Shown: positions 1 through 15,173 of the stretch, piece by piece | Layout of the letters: every line of letters begins with the position of its first letter | Position numbering within the stretch: the stretch's first letter is position 1 | NCBI GenBank assembly: GCA_029961685.1 | Contig: JARWKL010000008.1 | Location: 32,179,619 to 32,243,618 of the forward strand | Direction of reading: 5' to 3' | From: Aristolochia californica | Lineage: Eukaryota; Streptophyta; Magnoliopsida; Piperales; Aristolochiaceae | DNA: 64,000 bases | Position numbers and translations under genes: made by a program | Notes under the pieces: generated by a model | The model's database searches: none | Seen by the model: the letters and a program-made list of their open reading frames with translations, nothing else | What the model was told of the DNA's origin: nothing

Positions 1-3000
1 ACCTTATATATAAAAACCTTACATATACATTTTGGAATGATCTCTCACAGCATTTGTACATTTCCATTTTGGATGTTCAATAATTTTTAAAATCCAAACT
101 GGAATTTTCACTCTCCATTTTTTCTCTTAAATAAAAAGATAAGGCAAATAGATCACAACAAAATTAAAATTTTAGAATTTATGTATGCAAAAAATTGGAA
201 ACTATAATAAATGTATGTGAAGAAAGTTATTTCATGCACTAAAAATGAACACCAGAGTATTGTTATCCATTTTTGGAAAATTCCACTAGTACACCCCTAG
301 TAGCTTGGTGGAATTTTATAAAAAAAATATTTCTTATTGATCCTAACATGTTTTAAGTATGGATATGCAGGCCTGAAACATATTGAAGATACAAATGACC
401 TAATGATCCAAAAATTTGAAGGAGTAGAAAAAATTAAATTCTCAAGTTAATGTGCGGTGGGATATACCAGAGCCAAATCACCCACTTTTTGCCTTTTTTC
501 AAAAAGCGGACCTAACAATCATAGATCGTCGTAAATGTTTTGATCGATTAATGATGTGTAACGACTATAATTTTTGTTAGTAATGTCTTATGGTTTGAGA
601 GTCAACACTCAGTTAAAAATTCATGCCCCCCCATCCGTTTTCAATTGATTGAGAAACCTAATATATAAAAAACTAAAATAGTATAAAATCCTTCAAAATC
701 ACAGATACTTTTTGGAATTATCTATCTCAGCATTTGTGCAATTAAATTTCGGAAGGCAAATAGATCACAACAAAATGAAAATTTCAGATTTTATGTATGC
801 AAAAAATTGAAAACTATAATAAATGTAAGTGAAGAAAATTATTTCACGCTCTAAAAATGAACACCAAAGTTTTGTTATCCATGTTTTGGAAATTCCACTA
901 GTACAACCCCTAATAGTTTGGTGGAATTTTATAAGAATGAGATTTCTAATTGATCCTAGCTTGTTTTAAATATGGATATGCCTGCCTAAAACATGTTGAA
1001 GATTCAAATGACCTAATGATCCAAAAATTTCAAGGAGTAGGAAAAATTAAATTCTCAAGTTAACCTGCGGTGAGATATTTACCAGAGCCAAACAACCCTC
1101 TTTTTGCCTATTTAAACAAAGCGAACCAAACAATCATAGATCATCATAAATGTTTTGATCTATTAGTGATGAGTAATGGCTATAATTTTGTTAGAAATGA
1201 CTTATGTTATGGGAGTAAACACTCAGTTAAAAAAGCCTCGCCCTCCCTTTTCCGAAGACTACCAAACTTAATATAAAAAAAATAAAAAATTTTAAAATCC
1301 TTAAAAATCACGGATACTTTTAGGAATTATCTCTATCAGCATTTGTGCAAGTCCATTTTGGATGTTCAAATTTTTTTCAAATCCAAACTTGAGTTTTCAC
1401 TCTTCCATTTTTCTCTTAAACATAAATTTAAGTCAAAAAGATCACAACAAAATGAAAATTTTAGAGTATATGTATGCAAAAAATTGAAAACTATAATAAA
1501 TGTAAGTGATGAAAATTATTTATCGCACTAAAAATGAACAACAAAGCTTTCTTATCCGTGTTTGAGAAATTCGACTAGTACAACCCCTAATAGCTTGGTG
1601 GAGTTTTATAAGAAAAAGATTTATAATTGATCCTAACATGTTTTAAATGTGGATATGCATGCCTAAAACATGTTGAAGATGCAAATGACCTAATGTTTCG
1701 AAAAATTCAAGTTGGAAAAATTAAATTCCCAAGTTAACGTGCGTTGGGTTATTTACCAGAGCCATACAACCGACTATTTGCCTTTTTAGAAAAAGTGGAC
1801 CTAAAGATCATAGATCATCATAAAGGTTTTGATCAATTAATGATGTATAAGGGCTATAATTTTTCTTAGAAATGACTTTTGGTTTGGGAGTCAACACTCA
1901 GTTAAAAATGCCTCGCCCCCCTTTTCCTATGACTGCAAAACCTAATATATAAAAAACTAAAAGAGTTTAAAATCCTTAAAAATCACAGATACCTTTTGGA
2001 ATTATCTCTCTCAGCATTTGTGTATTTCCTTTTTGGATGTTCCATTTTTTTTCAAATCCAAACTTGAGTTTTCACTCTCCCATTTTTTTTCATAAACAAA
2101 AAGATAAGGCAAATAGATCACAACAAAATGAAAATTTTAGGGTTTATGTATGCAAAAAATTGAAAACTATAATAAATATAAGTGAAAAAATTTATTTAAC
2201 GCACTAAAAATGAACACCAAAGTTTTGTTATCCGTGTGTGGGAAATTCCACTAGTACAACCACTAATAGCTTGGTGGAATTTTATAAGAAAGAGATTTCT
2301 AATTGATCCTAACATGTTTTAAATATGGATATGCTTGCCTCAAACATGTTGAAGATTCAAATAACCTAATGATCCAAAAATTTCAAGGAAGAGAAAAAAT
2401 TAAATTCTTAAGTTAACTTGCGTTGAGATATTTACCTGAGCCTAACAACCCACTTTTTGCCTAGTTACAAAAAGCATACTAAACAATTATAGATCATTGT
2501 AAATGTTTGATCGATTAATGATGTGTAAAGGCTATCATTGTTGTTAGAAATGACTTATGGTTTGGGAGTCAACACTCAGTTAAAAATGTCTTGCCCCCCC
2601 TTTTCCGATCTCTGCAAAAACTAATATAAAAAAATAAAAAAGTTTACAATAATTAAAAATCACATATACTTTTTGGAATTATCTCTCTCAGCATTTGTGC
2701 TTTTCCATTTTGGATGTTCTATTTTTTTTCAAATCCAAACTTGATTTTTCACTCTCCCATTTTTCTCGTAAACAAAAAGATAAGGCAAATAGATCATAAC
2801 AAAATGAAAATTTTAGAGTTTATGTGTGCAAAAAATTGAAAACTATAAAAAATGTAAGTGAAGAAAATTATTTCAACCACTAAAAATGAACACCAAACTT
2901 TTGTTATGCATGTTTGGGAAATTTCTCTTGTACAACCCCTAATAGCTTGGTGGAATTTTATAAGAAAGAGATTTCCAATTGATCCTAACATGTTTTAAAT

Positions 3001-3947
3001 TTGGATATGCATGCCTGGAAAAACTAAAAGATGCAAATGACCTAATGATCCAAAATTTTTAACGTGTAGCAAAAATAAAATTCACAAGTTAATGAGCGGT
3101 GGGATATTTACCGGAGACTAACATCCCAATTTTTTCCTATTTAAACAAATTGGACCTAACAATCATAGATCATCATAAATATTTTGATAGATTAAAGATG
3201 TGTAACGACTATAATTTTTGTTAGAAATGACTTATAGTTTGGGAGTCAACACTCTGATAAAAAGGCCTCGCCCACCCTTTTCAAATGACTGGAAAACGTA
3301 CTATATAAAAAACTAAAACTGTTTACAATCCTTAAAAATCTCAGATACTTTTTTGAATTATCTCTCTCTGCATTTGCGCATTTCCATTTTGGATGTTCAA
3401 TTTTTTTTCAAATCCAAACTTTAGTTTTCACTCTCCCATTTTTCTCGTAAACAAAAAGGTAAGGCAAATAGATCAAAACATTATGAAAATTTTAGAGTTT
3501 ATGTATGCAAAAATTTGAAAACTATAATAAATGTAAGTGAAGAAAAATATTTCACGCACTAAAAATTAACACAAAGTTTTGTAATCCATGTTTGGGAAAT
3601 TTCAATCGTACAACCCATAATAGCTTGGTGGAATTTTATAAGAAAGAAATTTTTAATTGATCCTAACAAGTTTTAAATCTGGATATGCATGCCTGAAACA
3701 TGTTGAAGATGCAAATGACCTAATGATCCAAAAATTTCAAAGAGTAGAAAAAATTAAATTACAAGTTAACGTGCGGTGGGATATTTACTAGAGGCAAACA
3801 ACCCACTTTTTGTCTATTTACAAAAAGCGGACCTAACAATCATAGATTATCATAATTGTTTTGATCAATTAATGATGTGTAACAGCGATAATTTTTGTTA
3901 GAAATGACTTATGGTTTGGGTGTCTACACTCAGTTAAAAATGCCTCG

Positions 3948-3978
<31 letters not shown>
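3948..3978. repeat. Poly-C run (31 C) in satellite monomer
   Basis: Uninterrupted C run at the fixed C-rich position of the monomer, followed by a duplicated ~24-bp segment containing TTTTCCAAGGATAGC twice. Other monomers usually have only 5-8 C here. Confidence 0.9.
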
Positions 3979-5697
3979 TTTTCCAAGGATAGCAAAACCC
4001 CCCTTTTCCAAGGATAGCAAAACCTAATATAAAAAAAGTAAAAGAATTAAAAATCCATTAAAATCACAGATACTTTTTGGAATTATCTCTCTCAGCATTA
4101 GTGCATTTCCATTTTGGATTTTCTTTTTTTTTTCAAATGCATACTTGAGTTTTCACTCTCCATTTTTTACGTAAACAAAAAGATAAAGCAAATAAATCTC
4201 AACAAAATCAAAATTTTAGAGCTTATGTATGCAAACAATTAAAAACTATAACAAATGTAAGTGAAAAAAATTATTTCACGCACTAAAAATGAACACCAAA
4301 GTATTGTTATCCATGTTTGGGAAATTCCATTAATAAAACCCCTAATAGCTTGGTGTAATTTTATAAGAAAGAAATTTCTAATTGACCTTAACATGTTGAA
4401 GATGCAAATGACCTAATGATCCAAAAATTTCGAGGACTAGGAAAAATTAAATTCTCAAGTTAACGAGCGGTGGGTTATTTACGAAAACCAAACAACCCAC
4501 GTTTTGCCTATTTAAAAAAAGCAGACCTAAAATTCATAAGTCCTCATAAATTTTTTGATCGATTAATGATGTGTAACGGCTATAATTTTTGTTAGAAATG
4601 ACTTATGGTTTGGGAATCTACACTCAGTTAAAAATGCCTCGCCCCCCCTTTTCCAATGTTTGCAAAATATAATATATAAAAAAATAAAAGATTTAGAATC
4701 CTTAAAAATCACAGATACATTTTGGAATGATCTCTCAGAACATTTGTTCATTTCCATTTTGGATGTTCAATTATTTTTGAAATCCAAACTTGAGTTTTCA
4801 CTCTCCCATTTTTCTTGTAAACAAAAAGATAAGGCAAATAAATCTCAAAAAAATCAAAATTTTAGAGCTTACGTATGAAAACAATTGAAAACTATAATAA
4901 ATGTAAGTGAAGAAAATTATTTCATGCACTAAAAATGAGCACCAAAGTATTTTTATCCGTGTTTGGGAAATTCCACTTGTACAACCCCTAATAGCTTGGT
5001 GGAATTTTTTGAGAAAGAGATTTCTAATTGATCCTAACATGTTTTAAATATGGATAGGCATGCGTCAAACATGTTGAAGATGCAAATAACCTCATGATCC
5101 TAGAATTTCAAGGAGTAGGGAAAATTAAATTCTCAAGTTAACGTGCGGTGAGATATTTACCAGAGCCAAACAACCCACTTTTTGCCTATTTAAAAAAAGC
5201 GGACGATACAATCATAGATCATAGTAAATTTTTTGATCGATTAGTGATGTGTAAAGGCTACATTTTTTGTTGAAAATAACTTATGTTATGGGAGTCAACA
5301 CTTAGTTAAAATGCCTCGACCCCCCTTTTACGATGACTGCAAAATTTAATAAATAAAAAACTAAAAAAGGTTTACAATCCTTAAAAATCACATATACTTT
5401 TTGCAATTATCTCTCTCAGAATTTGTGCATTTCCATTTAGGATGTTAATTTTTTTTTCAAATCCAAACATGAGTTTTCACTGTACCATTTGTTTCGTAAA
5501 CAAAAAGATAAGGAAAATTGATCACTAAAAAATGAAACTTTTAGAGTTTATGTATGCAAAAAATTGAAAACTATAAAAAATGTAAGTGAAGAAAATTATT
5601 TCACGCACTAAAAATGAACACCAAAGTTTTGTTATCCATGTTTGGGAAATACCACTAGTACAACCCCTAATAGCTTATAAGAAAGAGATTTCTAATT

Positions 5698-8600
5698 GAT
5701 CCTAACATATTTTAAATATGCATATGCATGTCTAAAACATGTTGAAGATGCAAATGACCTAATGATCCAAAATTTTCGAGTAGGAAAAATTATATTCTCA
5801 AGTTAACGTGCGGTGGGTTATTTACCATAGCCAATCAACCCACTTTTTGCTTATTTTCAAAAAGTGGACCTAACGATCATAGATCATCATAAATTTTTTA
5901 ATTGATTAATGATGTGTAACGGCTATGATTTTTGTTAGAAATGACATTTGGTTTGGGAGACAACACTCAGTTAAAAATGCCTCACCCCCGTTTTCGATCA
6001 TTGCAAAACCTAATATATATAAAAAAAAAGAGTTTACAATCATTAAAAATCACATATACTTTTTGGATTTATCTATCTCAGCATTTGTGCATTTCATTTT
6101 TGGATGTTCAATTTTTTTTCAAATCCAAACTTGAGTTTTCACTCTCCCATTTTTCTTATAAACAAAAAGATAAGGCAAATAGATCACAAAAAAAATGAAA
6201 ACTTTAGAGTTTATGTGTACAAAACATTGAAATCAATAATAAATATAAGTGAAGAAAATTATTTCACGCACTAAAAATGAACACTAAAGTTTTGTTATCC
6301 ATGTTTGGGAAATTCCACTAGTACAACCCCTAATAGTTTGGTGGAATTTTATAAGAAAGAGATTTCTAATTGATCCTAACATGTTTTAAATATGGATATG
6401 TATGCCTGAAACATGTTGAAGATGCAAATGACCTAATTATCCAATAATTTCAAGGAGTTGGAAAAATTAAATTCTCAAGTTAACGGGTGTTGAGATATTT
6501 ACCGAAGCCAAACAACCCACTTTTTTCCTAGTTACAAAAAACGTACAAAACAATTATAGATCATCGTAAATGTTTGATCGATTAGTGATGTGTAACGGCT
6601 ATAATTTTTGTTAGAAATTACTTATGGTTTGGGAGTCAAGACTCAGTTAAAAATGTCTCGCCCCCCTTTTTTCCAATGACTGCAAAACCTAATATATAAA
6701 AAACTAAAAGAGTTAACAATCTTTAAAAATCACAAATACTTTCTGGAATTATCTTTCTCAGAAATTGGGCATTTCCATTTTGGAGGTTCAATTTTTTTCA
6801 AATCCTAATTTGTGTTTTCACTCTCCCATTTTTCATGAAACAAAAAGATAAAGCAAATAGATCACAACAAAATGAACATTTTAGAGTTCATGTATGCAAA
6901 AAATTGAAAACTATAATAAATATAAGTGAAGAAAATTATTTCACGTACTAAAAATGAACACCAAATTTTTGTTATCCATGTTTGGGAAATTCCACTAGTA
7001 CAACCTCTAATAGCTTGGTGGAGTTTTATAAGATACATATTTCTAAATGATTCTAACAGATTTTAAAAATGGATATGCATGCCTGAAACATGTTGAAGAT
7101 GCAAATGACCTAATGGTCCAAAAATTTCACGGAGTAGGAAAAATTAAACTCTCTAGTTAATGTGCAGTGGGTCATTTATCAGAGCCAAACAACCCACTTT
7201 TTGCCTTTTTACAAAAAATGGACCAAACAATCATAGATCTTCATAAATGTTTTGATCGATTTATGATGTGTAACGGTAATAATTTTTGTTAGAAATTACT
7301 TATGGTTTGGGAGTCAACACTCAGTTAAAAATGATTCGCCCCCCCCTTTTTCGATGACTGCAAAATCAAATATATAGAAAACTAAAAGAGTTTAAAATGA
7401 TTAAAAATTACAGAAACCTTTTGGAACTATCTCTCTCAGCATTTGTGCTTTTCCATTTTAGATGTTCAATATTTTCTGAAATCCAAACTTGAGTTTTAAC
7501 TCACCCATTTTTCTCGTAAACAAAAAGATAAGGCAAATAGACCACAACAAAATGAAATTTTTAGAGTTTATGTATGAAAAAAATATGAAAACTATAACAA
7601 ATTTAAGTGAAAAAAATTATTTCACTCACTCAAAATGAACACCAAAGTTTTGTTATCCATGTTTGGGAAATTCCACAAATACAACTCCTAATAGTTTGGT
7701 GGAGTTTTATAAGAGAGAAATTTCTAATTGATCCTAACATCGTTTAGATATGGATATGAATGCCTGAAACATGTTGAAGATGCAAATGACCTAATGATCC
7801 AAAAAATTTCAAGGAGATGGAAAAATTAAATTCTCAAGTTAACGTGCGGTGGGCTATTTACCAGAGCCAAACAACCCACGTTTTTCTTATTTACAAAAAG
7901 CGGACCTAACAATCATAGATCATCACAAATATTTTGATCAATTAATGATGTGTAACAGCTATAAATTTTGTTAGAAGTGACTTATGGTTTTGGAGTCAAC
8001 ACTTAGTTAAAAATGCCCCTCCCCCCCTCTTTTCCAATGACGAAAAAACCTGATATATAAAAAACAAATAGAATTTACAATTCTTAAAAATTGCAAATAC
8101 TTTATGGAATTATTTCTCTCAGCAAATGTGCATTTCGATTTTGGATTTGAAATTTTTTTTCAAATCCTAACTTTAGTTTTCTTTCTCCCATTTTTCTCGA
8201 AACAAAAAGATAAGGCAAACAGATAACAACAAAATGAATATTTTAGAGTTCATGTATGCAAAAAATTAAAAACTATAATAAAAATAAGTGTAGAAAATTA
8301 TTTCATGCTATAAAAAGGAACACCAAAGTTTTGTTACCAATGTTTGGGAAATTCCACTAGTACAACCCCTAATAGCTTGGTGGAGTTGTATAAGAAGGAG
8401 ATTTCTAATTGATCCTAACATATTTTAAATATGGATATGCATGCCTGGAACATGTTGAAGATGCAAATGACCTAATGATCCAAAATTTTCAAAGAGTTGG
8501 AAAAATTAAATTACCAAGTTAACATGCTGTAGGTTATTTACCTGAGCCAAACAACCCACTTTTTGTTTTTTTACAAAAAGAGGACCTAACAATCATATAT

Positions 8601-10445
8601 CATCATAAATGTTTTGATCAATTAATGATGTGTAACGGCTATAATTTTTGTTAGAAATGACTTTTGGTTTGGGAGTCAACTCTCTGTTAAAAATGCCTCA
8701 CCCCCTCTTTTCTGATGACTGCAAAACCTAATATATAAAAAACTAAAAGAGTTTACAATCCTTAAAAATGACAGATACCTTTCTGAATTATCTCTCTCCG
8801 CATTTGTGCATTTCCATTTTGGATGTTCAATTTGTTTTCAAATCCAAACTTGAGTTTTCTCTCTCCCATTTTTTTCGTAAACAAAAAGATAAGGCAAATA
8901 GATCACAACAAAATTAAAATTTTAGAGTTTATGTAAGAAAAAAATTGAAATCTATAATAAATATAAGTGAAGAAAATTATTTCACACACTAAAAATGAAC
9001 ACCAAAGTTTTGTTATTGATGTTTGGGAAATTCCACTAGTACAACCTCTAATTGCTTGGTGAAATTTTATAAGAAAGAGATTTCTAATTGATCCTAACTG
9101 TTTTAAATATGGATATGCATGCCTCAAATATGTTGAAGATGCAATTGACCTAATGATCCAAAAATTTCAAGGACTAGGAAAAATTAAATTCTCAAGTTAA
9201 CGTAAGGTGGGTTTTTTTACCAGAGCCAAACAACCCACTTTTTGCCTTTTTACAAAAAGTGGACCTAACAATCATAGATCATCATAAATGTTTTGATCGA
9301 TTAATGATGTGTAACGGCTATAATTTTTGTTAGAAATGACTTATGGTTTGGGAGTCAACACTCTATTATAAATGCCTCGCCCCCATTTTCTGATGACGGC
9401 AAAACCTAATATACAAAAAGCTAAAAGAATTTACAATGCTTAAAAATTATGGATACCTTTTGGAATTACCTCTCTCAGCATTTGTGCATTTCCATTTGGG
9501 ATGTTAAATTTTTTTTCTAATCCAAACTTGTGTTTTCACTCTACCATTTGTTTCGTATACAAAAAGACAAGGAAAATTCATCACACCAAAATGAAAATTT
9601 TAGAGTTTATGTATGCAAAAAATTAAAAACTATAATAAATGTAAGTGAAGAAAATTATCTCACACACAAAAAATGAACACCAAAGTTTTGTTATCCATGT
9701 TTGGGAAATTCCACTAGTTCAACCCCTACTAGCTTGGTGGAGTTTTATAAGAAAGAGATTTCTAATTGACCCTAACATGTTTTAAATATGGATATGCATG
9801 CCTGAAACATGTTGAAGATGAAAATGACCTAATGATCCAAAAATTTCAAGGACTAGGAAAAATTAAATTCTCATGTTAACGTGTGGTGGGTTTTTTTACC
9901 AGAGCCAAACAACCCACTTTTTGGCTATTTACAAAAAGCGGACCTAACAATCATCGATCATCTTAAATGTTTTGATCGATTAATGATGTGTAACGGCTAT
10001 AATTTTTGTTAGAAATGACTTATGGTTTGGGAGTCAACACTCACTTAAAAATGCCTTGCCCCCATTTTCTGATGACTGCAAAACCTAATATACAAAAAGC
10101 TAAAGGAATTTACAATGCTTAAAAATTATGGATACCTTTTGGAATTATCTCTCTCAGCATTTGTGCATTTCCATTTAGGATGTTAATTTTTTTTCTAATC
10201 CAAACTTGAGTTTTCACTGTACCTTTTGTTTCGTAAACAAAAAGATAAGCAAAATGGATCACAACAAAATGAAAATTTTAGAGTTTATGTGTGCAAAAAA
10301 TTGAAAACTATAATAAATGTAAGTGAAGAAAATTATATCATGCACTAAAAATGAACACCAAAGTTTTGTTATCCATGTTTAGGAAATAACACTAGTACAA
10401 CCTCTAATACCTTCGTGGAGTTTTATAAGAAAGAGATTTGTAATT
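5698..10445. repeat. Satellite higher-order repeat, copy 1 (7 monomers)
   Basis: Seven consecutive monomers (starts 5698, 6372, 7049, 7730, 8411, 9090, 9778) whose private variants recur in the same order 4.7 kb downstream. Markers: monomer A reads CCAATCAACCCAC and TTTTCAAAAAGTGG; B reads CCAATAATTTCAAGGAGT and AACGGGTGTTGAGAT; C reads CTAACAGATTTTAAAAATGG and AATGGTCC; D reads AAAAAATTTCAAGGAGATGG; E reads AAATTACCAAGTT and GTAGGTTATTTACCTGAGCC; F reads GATGCAATTGACC; G reads CATGTTAACGTGTGG and ACCATTTGTTTCG-like variants. In this copy monomer F is a hybrid: F-like for its first ~60 bp, then G-like. The preceding monomer at 5030 already has a G-type second half, so the higher-order block may start near 5.4 kb. 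Confidence 0.85.
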
Positions 10446-13400
10446 GATCCTAACAAGTTTTACATATGGATATGCATGCCTGAAATATGTTGAATATGGA
10501 AATGACTAAAAGATCCAAAAATGTCAAGGAGTTCGAAAAAGTAAATGCACAAGTTAACGTGCGGTGGGTTATTTACCAGAGCCAATCAACCCACTTTTTG
10601 CCTATTTTCAAAAAGTGGACCTAACAATCATAGTTCATCATAAATGTTTTAATCGATTAATGATGTGTAACGGCTATAATTTTTGTTAGAAATGACATTT
10701 GGTTTGGGTGTCAACACTCAGTTAAAAATGCCTGCCCCCCCTTTTCTGATGATTGCATAACCTAATATATAAAAAAATAAAAGAGTTTACAATCCTTAAA
10801 AATCACAGATACTTTTTGGAATTATCTATCTCAGCTTTTTTGGATGTTCAATTTTTTTTCAAATCCAAACTTGAGTTTTCACTCTCCCATTTTTCTCGTA
10901 AACAAAAAGATAAGGCAAATAGATCATAACAAAATCAAAATTTAAGAGTTTATGTGTACAAAAAATTGAATTCTATAATATATATAATTGAAGAAAATTA
11001 TTTCACGCACTAAAAATGAACACTAAAGTTTTGTTATCCATGTTTGGGAAATTCCACTAGTACAACCCCAAATAGCTGGGTGGAATTTTATAAGAAAGAG
11101 ATTTTTCATTGATCCTAACATGTTTTAAATATGGATATGCATGCATAAAACATGTTGAAGATGCAAATGACCTAAAGATCCAATAATTTCAAGGAGTCGG
11201 AAAAATTAAATTCTCAAGTTAACGGGCGTTGAGATATTTTACAAAGCCAATGAACCCACTTTTTGCCTAGTTACAAAAAGCGTACAAAACAATTATATAT
11301 CATCGTAAATGTTTGATCGATTAGTGATGTGTAACGGTTATAATTTTTGTTAGAAATTATTTATGGTTTGGGAGTCAAGACTCAGTTAAAAATGCTTCGC
11401 CCCCCCTCCTCCTTTTCCAATGACTGCAAAACCTAATCTATAAAAAACTAAAAGAGTTAACAATCCTTAAAAATCACAAATACTTTCCAGATTTATCTCT
11501 CTCAGAAATTGTGCATTTCCATTTTGGAGGTTCAATTATTTTTCATGGAACAAAAAGATAAAGCAAATAGATCACAACAAAATGAACATTTTAGAGTTCA
11601 TGTATGCAAAAAATTGAAAACTATAATAAATATATGTGAAGAAAATTATTTCACGCACTAAAAATGAACACCAAATTTTTGTTATCCATGTTTGGGAAAT
11701 TCCACTAGTACAACCCCTAATAGCTTGGTGGAGTTTTATAAGATACATATTTCTAATTGATCCTAACAGATTTTAAAAATGGATATGCATGTCTGAAACA
11801 TGTTGAAGATGCAACTGACCTAATGGTCCAAAAATTTCACAGAGTAGGAAAAATTAAATTCTCTAGTTAATGTGCAGTGGGTCATTTACCAGAGCCAAAC
11901 AACCCACTTTTTGCCTTTTTACAAAAAGCGGACCAAACAAACATAGATCTTTATAAATGTTTTGATCGATTTATGATATGTAACGGAAATATTTTTTGTT
12001 AGAAATTACTTATGGTTTGGGAGTCAACACCTAGTAAAAAATTATTCGCCCCCCCTTTTCCGATGACTACACAACCTAATATATAAAATACTAAAAGATT
12101 TTAAAATAATTAAAAATTACAGAAACCTTTTGGAACTATCTCTCTCAGCATTTGTGCTTTTCCATTTTAGATGTTCAATATTTTTTGAAATCCAAACTTG
12201 AGTTTTAACTCTTCCATTTTTCTTGTAAACAAAAAGATAAGGCAAATAGACCACAACAAAATGAAAATTTTAGAGTTTATGTATGAAAAAATATGAAACT
12301 ATAACAAATTTAAGCGAAGAAAATTATTTCACTCACAAAAAATGAACACCAAAGTTTTGTTATCCATGTTTGGGAAATTCAACAAGTACAACACCTAATA
12401 GTTTGGTGGAGTTTTATAAGAGAGAGATTTCTAATTGATCCTAACATAGTTTAAATATGGATATAAATGTCTGAAACATGTTGAAGATGCAAATGACCTA
12501 ATGATCCAAAAAATTTCAAGGAGATGGAAAAATTAAATTCTCAAGTAAACGTGCGGGTGGTTATTTACCAGAGCCAAACAACCCACTTTTTGCCTATTTT
12601 CAAAAAGCAGACCTAACAATCATAGATCATCATAAATATTTTGATCGATTAATGATTTGTAACGGCTATAAATTTTGTTAGAAATGACTTATGGTTTTGG
12701 AGTCAACACTCAGTTAAAAATGCCTCGCCCCATCCACTCCCCCCCCCGCCCTCCCTTTTCCAATGACGGCAAAACCTAATATATAAAAAACTAACAGAGT
12801 TTACAATCCTTTAAAATCACAAATACTTTCTAGAATTATTTCTCTCAGATATTGTGTATTTCGACTTTGTATGTTAATTTCTTTTTCAAATCTTAACTTC
12901 AGTTTTCTTTCTGCCATTTTTTCATGAAACAACAAGATAAGGATAACATAACACAACAAAATGAATATTATAGAGTTCATGTATGCAAAAAATTAAAAAC
13001 TATAATAAAAATAAGTGAAGAAAATTATTTCATGCTATAAAAAGGAACACCAAAGTTTTGTTATCTATGTTTGGGAAATTCCACTAGTACAACCCCTAAT
13101 AGCTTGGTGGAGTTTTATAAGAAGGAGATTTCTAATTGATCCTAACATATTTTAAATATGGATATGCATGCCTGAAACATGTTGAAGATGCAAATGACCT
13201 AATGATCCAAAAATTTCAAGGAGTTGGAAAAATTAAATTACCAAGTTAACGTGCGGTAGGTTATTTACCTGAGCCAAACATCCCACTTTTTGTTTTTTTA
13301 CAAAAAGAGGACCTAACAAGCATAGATCATCATAAATGTTTTGATCGATTAATCATGTGTAACGGCTATAATTTTTGTTAGAAATGACTTTTGGTTTGGG

Positions 13401-15173
13401 AGTCAACTCTCTATTAAAAATGCCTCACCCCCCCCCTTTTCTGATGACTGCAAAACTTAATATATAAAAAACTAAAAGAGTTTAAAATCCTTAAAAATGA
13501 CAGATACCTTTTTGAATTATCTCTTTCAGCATTTGTGCATTTCCATTTTGGATGTTCAATTTTTTTTCAAATCCAAACTTGAGTTTTCTCTCTCCCAATG
13601 TTTTTGCAAACAAAAAGAAAAGGCAAATAGATCACAACAAAATTAAAATTTTAGAGTTTATGTAAGAAAAAAATTGAAATCTATAATAAATATAAGTGAA
13701 GAAAATTATTTCACGCACTAAAAATGAACTCCAAAGTTTTGTTATTGATGTTTGGGAAATTCCACTAGTACAACCCTTAATAGCTTTGTGGAATTTTATA
13801 AGAAAGAGATTTCTAATTGATCCCAACTTGTTTTAAATATGGATATGCATGCCTCAAACATGTTGTAGATGCAATTGACTTAATGATTCAACAAATTCTA
13901 GGAGTAGGAAAAATTAAATTCTCAAGTTAATGGGCGATGAGATATTTACCAGAGCCAAACAACCCACTTTTTGCCTAGTAACAAAAAGAGTACTATACAA
14001 TTATAGATCTTTGTAAATGTTTGATTGATTAATGATGTGTAAGAGCTATAATTTTTGGTAGAAATGACTTATGGTTTGGGAGTCAACACTCAGTTAAAAA
14101 TGCCTCGCCCCCCTTTTCCAATGACAGCAAAACCTAATATATAAAAAACTAAAAACTTTTACAATCCTTAAAAATCACAGATAAATTTGGGAATTATCTC
14201 TTTCACTATTTGTGCTTTTCCAATTTTTATGTTCAATTTTTTTTCAAATCCAAACTTGCGTTTTCACTCTCCCATTTTTCTTGTAAACAAAACGATAATG
14301 AAAATGGATCACAACAAAATGAAAATTTAAGAGTTTATTGGTGAAAAAAATTGAAAACTATAATAAATGTAAACAAAGAAAATTATTTCACGCACGAAAA
14401 ATGAACACCAAAGTTTTGTTATCCATGTTTGGGAAATTCCACTAGTACAACCCCCTACTAGCTTGGTGGAGTTTTATAAGAAAGAGATTTCTAATTGATC
14501 CCAACATGTTTTAAATATGGATATGCATGCTTAAAACATGTTGAAGATGCAAATGACTTAATGATCCAAAAATTTCAAGGACTAGGAAAAATTAAATTCT
14601 CATGTTAACGTGTGGTGGGTTTTTTTACCAGAGCCAAACAACCCACTTTTGCCTTTTTACAAAAAGCGGAACTAACAATCATAGATCATCATAAATGTTT
14701 TGATCGATTAATGAAGTGTAACGGCTATAATTTTTGTTAGAAATGACTTATGGTTTGGGAGTCAGCACTCAGTTAAAAATGCCTCGCCCCCATTTTCTAA
14801 TGACAGCAAAACCAAATATATAAAAAACTTAAAGACTTTACCATCCTTAAAAATTATGGATAGCTTTTGGAATTATCTCTCTCAGCATTTGTGCATTTGC
14901 ATTTAGGATGTTAAATTTTATTTCAAATCCAAACTTCAGTTTTCATTCTACCATTTGTTTCGAGAAAAAAAGGTAAGGAAAATTGATCACAACAAAATGA
15001 AAATTTAAGAGTTTATGTATTGAAAAAATTGAAAAATATAATAAATGTAAGTGAAGAAAATTATTTCACACACTAAAAACGAACACCAAAGTTTTGTTAT
15101 CCATGTTTTGGAAATACCACTAGTACAACCCCTGATAGCTTGGTTAAGTTTTATAAGAAAGAGATTTCTAATT
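10446..15173. repeat. Satellite higher-order repeat, copy 2 (7 monomers)
   Basis: Second copy of the heptamer; monomers start at 10446, 11111, 11759, 12437, 13138, 13819 and 14497. The offset from copy 1 is 4.71-4.75 kb for each of the seven positions. The C-type monomer again has CTAACAGATTTTAAAAATGG with AATGGTCC, and the E-type monomer again has AAATTACCAAGTT. The F monomer here is complete (AATGGGCGATGAGATATTT), unlike copy 1. Confidence 0.87.

Noticed and set aside
2794..2991. Recurrent ~65-codon - strand ORF (MLGSIRNLFLIKFHQAIRG...) in many satellite monomers, for example 2794, 4798, 13632, 20721, 21256, 27541
   Set aside because: It is open in only about ten of some 56 monomers and is interrupted freely in the rest; it follows from copying of the satellite and shows no sign of coding constraint.
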